A stretch of DNA of 51,960 nt, taken from positions 1-51,960 of the forward strand of contig CALZMQ010000057.1 in assembly GCA_945788625.1 (NCBI GenBank). The letters run 5' to 3'. Shown here one piece after another: positions 44,945 to 51,960 of this stretch; position 1 is the stretch's first letter; each line of letters starts with the position of its first letter. The notes under the pieces are model-generated. The model was not told the origin of the DNA. It saw only the letters and a list, made by a program, of their open reading frames with translations, and searched no databases. Position numbers and translations under genes: made by a program. This DNA comes from an uncultured Woeseiaceae bacterium. Its GTDB lineage: Bacteria; Pseudomonadota; Gammaproteobacteria; Steroidobacterales; Woeseiaceae.

Positions 44945-47900
44945 CTAGCGCGCGACCGATGCTTGCCGTTCGCGCCACAACAGGAACAACGCCGGTATCA
45001 CGATCAGCGTGAGCACCGTGGCGCTGATCATGCCGCCAACCATCGGTGCGGCAATACGGCGCATTACCTCAGAACCGGTACCTCCACCGAGCATTATGGG
45101 CAGAAGGCCTGCAATAATTGCCGCAACCGTCATCATGATTGGCCGTACACGAAGTACCGCGCCATTGATGACTGCCTGTTGCACGTCCCGGACGGTGAGC
45201 GTGCGTCCTTCCGACTCCGCTATCGTCATGCGCTCTCGAATCGCCTGGTTCAGGTACACCAGCATGATGACGCCAATTTCAACCGCAACGCCGGCCAATG
45301 CGATAAAGCCAACACCGACGGCCACGGAGAGATCGTAGCCGAGCAGGTAGAGCAGCCAGAGCCCGCCGATCAGGGCCATCGGCAACGTACCGATGATGAT
45401 CGCTACTTCCGCGAAGCGACGGAAATTGAGATACAGCAGCAGCAAAATAATTGCGAGCGTCACAGGACCGACGACGGATAGCCGTTCTTTCGCACGAACC
45501 ATGTACTCATACTGGCCGGACCAGGACAACGCGTATCCGGCGGGCAGTTCTATGAAGTCAGCAACCACTTGCTGGGCCTCGGCTACGTAAGACCCCAAGT
45601 CCCGACCGGTGATATCGACGTAGGTCCAGCCATTTAGGCGAGCGTTCTCGCTCCTGATGGCAGGCGGGCCGTCGACGACCTTCACATCGGCAACGTCGGC
45701 CAGCGCGATTCTCGCCCCTTGCGGTGTCACTATGGGCAGGAGCTTGAGTTGCTCGACCGAGTCACGCACGCGCTGCGGGTAGCGGATATTGACCGGGTAG
45801 CGTTCGAGCCCCTCCACGGTTTGCGTTACGTTCATGCCGCCCACGGCCGAGCGCACGATGTCCTGAACATCCTTGATATTCAACCCGAGACGCGACGCAC
45901 GCTTGCGATCGATATCGACGTCCACGTAGCGTCCGCCGGCAACGCGCTCCGAGTAGACAGAGGCAGTGCCGTCGACGTTGGCCAGCACTCGCTCGAGATC
46001 CTGGCCAATGCGCTCAATCACTTTGAGATCGGGCCCGGCGACCTTTATTCCGACGGGCGTCTTGATCCCGGTCGCCAGCATGTCAATACGCGTTTTGATC
46101 GGCATGACCCACGCATTGGTGAGGCCCGTGTATTGTATGGCGCGATCGAGTTCCGCGCGCAACCCCTCCGGCGTCATGCCTTCTCGCCACTCTTCGCGCG
46201 GCTTGAGCTGAATCACCGTCTCGATCATCGTCAGCGGTGCGGGATCGGTCGCAGTTTCCGCGCGCCCGATCTTGCCGAACACACGTTTTACCTCGGGCAC
46301 TTCGAGGATCATCTTGTCGGTCGTTTGCAGGATCTCCCTCGCTTTGTCGATCGACACGCCCGGGTACGTCGTCGGCATGTACATCAGATCGCCTTCGTCG
46401 AGTGGCGGCATGAACTCCGAGCCAAGTTGCGTCGCAGGCCACAGGCCAACTACAAGAACAATGGCCGCGAACACCAACGTTCCCTTCGGAAACCGAATCA
46501 CGGCGTTGATAATCGGTCGGTAGACCGCAATAAGTACGCGGTTTATGGGGTTCTTGTGCTCCGGCATTACCTTGCCGCGTATGAAGTAGCCCATAAGCAC
46601 GGGGACCAATGTGATCGACAAGCCCGCCGCAGCCGCCATTGCGTATGTTTTTGTGAACGCCAGCGGCGCGAACAACCGGCCTTCCTGCGCTTCGAGCGTG
46701 AACACCGGTAGAAAGCTCAGCGTGATGATGAGCAGGGAGAAGAATAACGGCGGACCAACTTCCGTCGCCGCATCGCCCATGATCCGCCACCGGTTCTCGT
46801 CCGTCAGCGGTTCTTTTTCTATGTGCTTGTGTACGTTTTCGATCATGACGATGGCGGCATCCACCATCGCTCCGATCGCAATCGCTATCCCACCCAGGGA
46901 CATGATGTTCGCGTTGATTCCCTGCACCCTCATCACGATAAATGCGACGAGGATGCCAACGGGCAAACTCAGTATTACGACGGCCGAAGAACGCAGGTGA
47001 AAGAGAAACACCGCGCATACGAGCGCGACGACGAGGAACTCCTCGACCAGCTTTCGTTCGAGAGTCTCGACTGCGCGCTTGATCAGATCAGACCGGTCAT
47101 AGGTCGTAACGATTTCAACGCCGTCCGGGAGACTACGCCGCAGCTCGGTGAGGCGAGTTTTCACTGCATCAATCGTGCTCAACGCATTTTCTCCCCACCG
47201 CATGATGATCACCCCGCCAACGACCTCACCTTCGCCATCGAGATCGGCGATGCCACGACGCATTTGTGGTCCGAGTCGGATCTCCGCCACGTCGGAAAGC
47301 AACAGCGGCGTACCTTGCGCATTGACGCCCAGGGGAATGTCACTGAGATCGTCGATGCCTTGCAGGTACCCGCTCGCCCGCACCATGTATTCGGCCTCGC
47401 CCATTTCGATTACGGAGCCGCCGGTTTCCTGGTTGCCTTCCTTGATGGCCATGCTGAGCTTCGCCAGCGGAATGCCGAAAGCGCGCAACTTGTCCGGGTC
47501 CACCACCACCTGGTACTGCCGCACCATTCCGCCGATCGTCGCGACCTCCGCGACACCGGGAACCGTCTGTAATTCATATTTGAGAAACCAGTCCTGCAGG
47601 CTGCGCAGTTGAGCCAGGTCATTTTGCCCGCTGCGATCGACCAACGCGTATTCAAAGACCCAGCCGACGCCGGTCGCATCCGGCCCCAGCGCCGGCTTCG
47701 CATTGTCCGGCAGTTGTCCGGTAACCTGGCTCAGGTATTCCAGAACGCGCGAACGCGCCCAATAGAGGTCGGTTCCGTCTTCGAAAATAATGTAAACGTA
47801 GGAGTCGCCGAAAAAGGAATAGCCGCGAACGGTTGTTGCCTTCGGCACGGAGAGCATCGCTGTAGTCAACGGGTACGTAACCTGGTCCTCGACGACTTGT

Positions 47901-48073
47901 GGCGCCTGCCCCGGAAACGACGTTTTGATGATGACCTGCACATCGGACAGGTCGGGCAGCGCATCAACCGGAGTATTGCGCAACGAGTACAGCCCCCATG
48001 CGGTAATGAGAACCGTAAGCACAAGCACCAGGAACCGGTTCGAGATCGACCAGCGAATCAACCCGGCGATCAT
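44945..48073 (-). CDS. Heavy-metal efflux RND transporter, CusA/CzcA-like
   Basis: The proton-driven inner-membrane pump of a tripartite metal exporter. At 1042 residues it has normal length, with the two-fold RND layout: TM1 at IRWSISNRFLVLVLTVLITA, the first periplasmic loop, TM2-6 with VGAIAIGAMVDAAIVMIENV-like residues and an acidic TM4 motif (AIAIGAMVDAAIVMIEN), the second periplasmic loop and TM7-12 (GYDLSVAVGVGFIALAGVAV). The sequence is closest to the Cu/Ag-type CusA proteins (PVDALPDLSDVQVIIKTSFP, QAPQVVEDQVTYPLTTAMLS). The metal cannot be proven. ATG 48073 overlaps the cusB stop by 4 bp (ATGA). Confidence 0.94.
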   Translation of the reverse strand: MIAGLIRWSISNRFLVLVLTVLITAWGLYSLRNTPVDALPDLSDVQVIIKTSFPGQAPQVVEDQVTYPLTTAMLSVPKATTVRGYSFFGDSYVYIIFEDGTDLYWARSRVLEYLSQVTGQLPDNAKPALGPDATGVGWVFEYALVDRSGQNDLAQLRSLQDWFLKYELQTVPGVAEVATIGGMVRQYQVVVDPDKLRAFGIPLAKLSMAIKEGNQETGGSVIEMGEAEYMVRASGYLQGIDDLSDIPLGVNAQGTPLLLSDVAEIRLGPQMRRGIADLDGEGEVVGGVIIMRWGENALSTIDAVKTRLTELRRSLPDGVEIVTTYDRSDLIKRAVETLERKLVEEFLVVALVCAVFLFHLRSSAVVILSLPVGILVAFIVMRVQGINANIMSLGGIAIAIGAMVDAAIVMIENVHKHIEKEPLTDENRWRIMGDAATEVGPPLFFSLLIITLSFLPVFTLEAQEGRLFAPLAFTKTYAMAAAAGLSITLVPVLMGYFIRGKVMPEHKNPINRVLIAVYRPIINAVIRFPKGTLVFAAIVLVVGLWPATQLGSEFMPPLDEGDLMYMPTTYPGVSIDKAREILQTTDKMILEVPEVKRVFGKIGRAETATDPAPLTMIETVIQLKPREEWREGMTPEGLRAELDRAIQYTGLTNAWVMPIKTRIDMLATGIKTPVGIKVAGPDLKVIERIGQDLERVLANVDGTASVYSERVAGGRYVDVDIDRKRASRLGLNIKDVQDIVRSAVGGMNVTQTVEGLERYPVNIRYPQRVRDSVEQLKLLPIVTPQGARIALADVADVKVVDGPPAIRSENARLNGWTYVDITGRDLGSYVAEAQQVVADFIELPAGYALSWSGQYEYMVRAKERLSVVGPVTLAIILLLLYLNFRRFAEVAIIIGTLPMALIGGLWLLYLLGYDLSVAVGVGFIALAGVAVEIGVIMLVYLNQAIRERMTIAESEGRTLTVRDVQQAVINGAVLRVRPIMMTVAAIIAGLLPIMLGGGTGSEVMRRIAAPMVGGMISATVLTLIVIPALFLLWRERQASVAR

Positions 48074-49428
48074 TGCGAAGACCCCATATTGTGCGAGTCG
48101 TGATCCATTTCGGGATTCATCGGCTCGTCATCATCCGTTGGACCCTGACTGCTATCCGTGTCGGATTCCATCGGCTCGTCGTGATCCATCGGCGGCTGGC
48201 TATCGTCCATCTGCGCCTCGTCCGATACACTCATTCCGGCCAGCGCCCTTTCAATGTTCGATTCCGAGTCAATCAGAAACTGTCCGGAGGTAACCACGCG
48301 ATCGCCGGCGGATATTCCCTTTCGGATCGCGACCCGATCACCTGACTCGATGCCGATCGTCACGGGTTGCGCGCGAAATCGCCCGTCACCGAGCGCCAGG
48401 ACCACCCGATCAACCGACCCGCCCCGTATCAGCGCTTCGCGAGGGACATGAGTAACCGGTCCGGTGCTGTCGCCACTGATCGTGACGCGCGCAAACATGT
48501 TTGGCCGAAGCGTCTGTCTTTCATTGTCGAAACGAAGCCGGACCTTTAACGTACGGGTCTTCGGATCCAGCTCCGGGTAGACGTAGTCAACGATGCCATG
48601 CCACATTTTGCCTGGAAGGTAATCGAGCTCAACGATCGCGTGCTGGCCCGGTTTCACCCACGCGGCCTGGCGCTCGAATACTTCGGCCAGTACCCAGATA
48701 CTGTCAAGCGCCGCCACGGACATGATCTCCGTTGCCGGCGTGACGTAAATGCCTTCCCTGACGCCCAGATGCACTATCACTCCGCTGGATTCAGCGTAAA
48801 CCCGAACTCGCCGCCGGACCTTGCGCTCCTTGTCGAGACGGGCCATTTCGCTACCTGTCACACCCAGTGCCGTCAGGCGCTCTTTCGAGGCTTTTGTCAG
48901 CAGCGTGTTGTTGCTGCGCAGCGCCACGAGGTATTCCTCTTGCGCATTCACCAGCGTCGGCGAGTACAGTTCGAACAGCAATTGTTCTTTCTCTATCGGG
49001 TCACCGGTGGCCTTCGTCGCCAGTTTCTCGACCCAGCCGTCAACGCGCGTGTGCACGTGCTGGACGGTGTCCTCGTCATAGCCGACGTAGCCCACTGTCT
49101 CGATGCGCTGCGAGAGTTCACCGCGCTCTGCCCTGGCGGTTCGAACTCCCAGGTTATTGACGATAGTCGGGTCAATTTTGACGACGCCGGGCTGACCGTC
49201 CACTTCGTCCGCATACACCGGCGCCAGGTCCATTCCCATTGGCGACTTGCCCGGCTCGTCCCTGCGGTAATTCGGGTCCATGGGCGCAACCCAGTACAAG
49301 ACCTCACGAGCGCCATCGGCCCCGGCTCCACTGTTATCGGTAGCCACCGGATTCATGGAGCGGCCGATGAAAAAGCCCGCGACGATTGCAGCAAGCAGCG
49401 CTGCTGCGAGCAGAATAGTTTTGTTCAT
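48070..49428 (-). CDS. Metal efflux membrane-fusion (adaptor) protein, CusB-like
   Basis: The 452-residue adaptor linking the pump to the outer-membrane channel. N-terminal anchor MNKTILLAAALLAAIVAGFF, then a heavy-metal-binding-domain remnant (YWVAPMDPNYRRDEPGKSPM, GMDLAPVY) in which the usual Cys is Ala, followed by barrel-sandwich, hairpin and beta-barrel domains (VHTRVDGWVEKLATKA, GVIVHLGVREGIYV, GKMWHGIVDYVYPE). The C-terminal 50 residues are rich in Met, Asp, His and Ser (PPMDHDEPMESDTDSS), a likely metal-chelating tail. It overlaps cusA and the broken cusC by 4 bp each, so all belong to one operon. Confidence 0.92.
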   Translation of the reverse strand: MNKTILLAAALLAAIVAGFFIGRSMNPVATDNSGAGADGAREVLYWVAPMDPNYRRDEPGKSPMGMDLAPVYADEVDGQPGVVKIDPTIVNNLGVRTARAERGELSQRIETVGYVGYDEDTVQHVHTRVDGWVEKLATKATGDPIEKEQLLFELYSPTLVNAQEEYLVALRSNNTLLTKASKERLTALGVTGSEMARLDKERKVRRRVRVYAESSGVIVHLGVREGIYVTPATEIMSVAALDSIWVLAEVFERQAAWVKPGQHAIVELDYLPGKMWHGIVDYVYPELDPKTRTLKVRLRFDNERQTLRPNMFARVTISGDSTGPVTHVPREALIRGGSVDRVVLALGDGRFRAQPVTIGIESGDRVAIRKGISAGDRVVTSGQFLIDSESNIERALAGMSVSDEAQMDDSQPPMDHDEPMESDTDSSQGPTDDDEPMNPEMDHDSHNMGSSQ

Positions 49429-50692
49429 TGTGAGAGTCCTCCGAGGTTTGCAAGCACCGCGTAGGTTTGTGCCCGCTCGACCTGCAGACGAATGTTGTCA
49501 ATACGGGTGTTCAGATCATCGACGTAGGCGTGCATCACGTCAGCGAAGTCGCCCCTGTCACTTTGATAGGCCAGCAGAGACGCCTCAGCGTGGTTCTTCG
49601 CCTGGTCCAGAATGCGGGAGTCATACAGCGACAGGCGCCGCGTCAGGTCCTGCCAGCGCGCGTGTTCGGCCGCCAGCTGCCGTTGCAACGCGCGCAAGGT
49701 CTGTTCCTTGACCGCGCGTGCGGCACTGCGCTCCTGAAGTGCCGCTGACAGCGTGCTGTCGACGGACCGCTTTCTGAAAAACGGCAGACACCTTCGCGAT
49801 AGCTGTAGCCGAGATCGACGGCCCAGCCCGGCTTGGACCGTTGTTTCGCCAGGTCGACGCCCGAATTGCGTGCTTCGATCTGCGCATCTGCCGCTCTGAG
49901 CTTTGGATGCTCCAGAAGCGTCGCCTGCAATGACTCCAGGAGCGGCATTTGCTCCCAGGCCGGCAGTTTTTCTGCCAACGGCCGCGCAGCGTCATGTCCG
50001 ATCCATTCGCCGAGTTCCGCTCGCGCCCTGGCGCGCTGCCTGTCTATTTCTATCAATCGGTCGTCGAGGCGACTCAACTCGAGTTCGGCGCGAAGCACAT
50101 CTTGCTGGCTCTTACGCCCAACGGCATACAGTGACCGCGTGATGGTTGCCAGATCGCTGAAAAACGGTCGCGACTCGGAAACCAGGCCGTGTGCCTGCTC
50201 CCAGTAATACCGATCGAGCCATGCATGACGCACGGCACTCAGCACATTTCGCCGTCGTGCGTCGGCGTTTTCGGACATTTCATCCGCAAGCAACCCGAAC
50301 TTCCGCGCGTTCAACGAGCGCGTCTTGCCAGCGGGGAACACCTGGCGCAGCCCGATGACTGCGTGCGTCATGCCTTCTGTTCTGAAACCGCCCGACTCGA
50401 TCGGAAAATTATTCAGCCCGACGCGTAGCATCGGATCGGGCAGCGCAGCAGCGATGACGGCGCGCTCATCGAGCGCTGCTGCCCGGGCCAGCAAAGCCTG
50501 CTGCCCGGGTTCGGCGGCCAATGCCAGGTCCTCCGCCGCGGACAGCGTCAACGGGACTGGATGCTGCGCAAGTACGGGCAGCGTGATCAACATCGCTGTA
50601 GCGAAAAGCGACAGGCGGTGAATATTCGACGAGCGTGTTGCGGCCCGAGAGACGTTTTTGTACTCGGGCATTTGCCCGAATGGGGAATACAT
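49425..50692 (-). pseudogene. CusC/TolC-family outer-membrane efflux protein, internal deletion plus frameshift
   Basis: The outer-membrane channel of the efflux system, read in two frames. The first (ATG 50692, AGGAG eight bases upstream, signal peptide ending VLAQHP) covers the N-terminal repeat and goes to WAVDLGYSYREG at about 49790. The second resumes at LPFFRKRSVDSTLSAALQER (from 49787) and runs to the stop at 49425, which overlaps cusB by 4 bp. Relatives have a short stretch of about 15-20 residues between these two blocks (after GYSYREG), which is missing, so the lesion is again a small deletion with loss of frame. The first frame alone ends in 49643 with about 350 residues, the last 50 unrelated. 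Confidence 0.85.
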
Positions 50693-50749
50693 CGGAAAAG
50701 CTCCTACGTGAAAAACCGGGGAAACAGGCGGTTTACGACGTGGAGTTAC

Positions 50750-51190
50750 TTAATCCCGATAGACGCAGTAAAGGATGCGAAGTGGAATTGGCGAGCCACT
50801 TCGATCCGGAGGATCTGCGGCGCTGCCAAAATGGGCGTCAAGCCGGTCAGGCAAGACGACCTCAAAGGATGGAATGACAACCAGGTTCTCGCCGGTGTCT
50901 TTCGGTTCAAGCTGGCCGGAACGCGCGTCGAGCACGGCGTCATCGACTTCGCAGCACTCCGATTGCGTGCTTGCATCAGACGATACAGTTTTCGGATCGC
51001 AATGCTCGTGGGCCGCCTCGAGCGACTGTGCCAGCTCCGGCGGGCAATGCGGACATTCCACCTCGCTCACGGCCGCCACGGCACAGGGCTGCAGACCCAA
51101 ACTGACCCACAATGCGACAAACACACCGAACCCGCGTCGGCGCGCTGTACTGTCGGGGTGTCGCTTGCTGTCGGCCAGGAATCTCATCAT
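50750..51190 (-). CDS. Secreted Cys/Asp-rich small protein of the metal efflux operon
   Basis: The 146-residue product has a signal peptide (basic start, GFGVFVALWVSLGLQPCAVA). The mature part holds cysteine clusters (VECPHCPPELAQ, HEHCDPK, QSECCEVDD) that could bind thiophilic metals. It is the first gene of the minus-strand unit leading into cusC-cusB-cusA, 58 bp upstream of the cusC start. I do not recognise a named family. Small cysteine-rich proteins of this kind precede Cus-type operons in other proteobacteria, so a metal-capturing role is inferred. Confidence 0.7.
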   Translation of the reverse strand: MMRFLADSKRHPDSTARRRGFGVFVALWVSLGLQPCAVAAVSEVECPHCPPELAQSLEAAHEHCDPKTVSSDASTQSECCEVDDAVLDARSGQLEPKDTGENLVVIPSFEVVLPDRLDAHFGSAADPPDRSGSPIPLRILYCVYRD

Positions 51191-51309
51191 TGACTGAAAA
51201 TAACGGCTAATCCGCGGAATTAGAAGTCTTACCGGCCAGAATGTTTCATAAAATCGGGGGTATTACCTAGAAGTGGTGCTCAAATTCGCTGGTTTACACG
51301 ACATTCGGG

Positions 51310-51960
51310 TCAAATTTTCGCACCTATATGGGTTTCACCACGCTCGGCCGCCAGCCGCACCTGCTTGCGGCGCTCCTCGAGGCGCGCGCGCCGGTCAGCA
51401 TCGGTTTCACCAACGCACTGCGGACATGAGACGCCCTCCCGATAATCGGGGGATTTCAGGTCCTCACTGCTCAGGGGACGGCGACAGGCGTGGCACTGCA
51501 CGTAGCCGCCTTCGGCGAGGTCGCGATCGACGGCCACGCGCTGATCGAATACGAAGCACTCGCCGACCCACCGATTGTCGTCGGCATCACCGTGCTCGGA
51601 AATCTCCTCGAGGTAGTTGAGGATGCCGCCCTGCAGGTGATACACCTCCTCGAATCCCAGCTCGAGCATCAGGGCCGTTGCCTTTTCGCAGCGAATGCCG
51701 CCCGTGCAGTACATGGCCAGCGGCCGGTCTTTCGAACTCGCGGCCAGTTGCCGCGCGAATTCCGGGAACTCCCGAAAACTGTCGTTGCCCGGATCGATCG
51801 CTCCGGGAAAGGCGCCGACTTCTATCTCGTAGTGGTTACGGGTGTCGATGACCAGTACGTCCGGATCCTCGATCAGCGCATTCCACTCCGACGGCGGCAC
51901 GTGTTTGCCGGTGCCCTTGTGCGGGAGAATATCGGGGCGCCCCAGGGTGACGATCTCTTT
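51310..51960 (-). CDS. trhO: tRNA uridine(34) hydroxylase TrhO (YceA), 5' end missing
   Basis: Oxygen-dependent hydroxylation of tRNA wobble U34 (the first step of cmo5U/mcmo5U). The visible C-terminal 216 residues enter at the right edge in frame with KEIVTLGRPDILPHKGTGKH. They contain a rhodanese domain with the active-site cysteine in MYCTGGIRCEKATALM, HLQGGILNYLEEI and a C-terminal cysteine-rich tail (CHACRRPLSS, SCPQC) with a basic helix. The frame is open to the window end, so the start is outside. Confidence 0.95.
   Translation of the reverse strand, partial: KEIVTLGRPDILPHKGTGKHVPPSEWNALIEDPDVLVIDTRNHYEIEVGAFPGAIDPGNDSFREFPEFARQLAASSKDRPLAMYCTGGIRCEKATALMLELGFEEVYHLQGGILNYLEEISEHGDADDNRWVGECFVFDQRVAVDRDLAEGGYVQCHACRRPLSSEDLKSPDYREGVSCPQCVGETDADRRARLEERRKQVRLAAERGETHIGAKI

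Noticed and set aside
51207..51223. CTAAT...ATTAG inverted repeat upstream of the Cys-rich protein gene
   Set aside because: It could be an operator for a metal regulator, but the arms are only five bases and no consensus (such as a CueR site) is matched.

Overview
The window is GC-rich chromosomal DNA from a gammaproteobacterium. This is inferred from conserved gene orders: accB-accC-prmA-(DUF3426)-dusB-fis-purH-purD, rhlB divergent from trxA-rho, and the msrP-msrQ pair. No rRNA, tRNA, phage, CRISPR array or transposase gene was seen. I cannot name the genus.

Layout. 1-3.4 kb: 5' part of an M49-type peptidase lipoprotein (runs off the left edge), murI, an SRPBCC/GyrI-like protein and a small unknown gene. 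3.6-7.03 kb: a stand-alone isoleucyl-tRNA synthetase of the IleRS2 type, preceded by a complete transcriptional T-box riboswitch with an isoleucine (AUC) specifier. 7.2-12.6 kb: SDR, YhhN-like membrane protein, OM-type lipoprotein, a DksA-like/tandem-GST pair, an epoxide-hydrolase-like enzyme and a FrnE-like DsbA-family protein. 12.6-13.0 kb is AT-richer and appears non-coding. 13.0-21.1 kb is about redox and folding: a 4-TM protein, msrP-msrQ, hsp20, groES-groEL under a perfect CIRCE operator, dsbD and a TlpA-like thioredoxin. 21.1-31 kb is a core block: aroQ, accBC, prmA, a DUF3426 protein, dusB, fis, purH, purD. 31-33.7 kb: a broken moeA, beta-carbonic anhydrase, a GFA-family protein and a short glycosyltransferase-like protein. 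33.7-37.7 kb: an ECF sigma/FecR/TonB-dependent receptor operon. 37.7-39.7 kb: a 76-bp perfect palindrome, a DUF3667 membrane protein and a periplasmic protein. 39.7-44.9 kb: rho, trxA, rhlB, a YrfG-like phosphatase, cysQ and a DUF465 protein. 44.9-51.2 kb: a heavy-metal RND efflux operon (Cys-rich secreted protein, broken cusC-like gene, cusB, cusA). The right edge holds the incomplete trhO.

How genes work together. MsrP/MsrQ, DsbD and the TlpA-like protein supply electrons to or repair periplasmic proteins. GroESL and Hsp20 handle unfolded cytoplasmic proteins. The acc/aro/pur/fis genes are housekeeping. The sigma/FecR/receptor set looks like a surface-sensing uptake regulon. The metal efflux operon would export Cu(I)/Ag(I)-like ions, but its outer-membrane gene is frameshifted as given.

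Most striking is the T-box plus IleRS2 unit. T-boxes belong mainly to Firmicutes, Actinobacteria and a few other phyla. This synthetase carries a swapped signature, GIHH instead of HxGH, the variant reported in mupirocin hyper-resistant IleRS2 enzymes. Two genes, moeA and the cusC homologue, each appear to have lost a short internal segment together with the reading frame.
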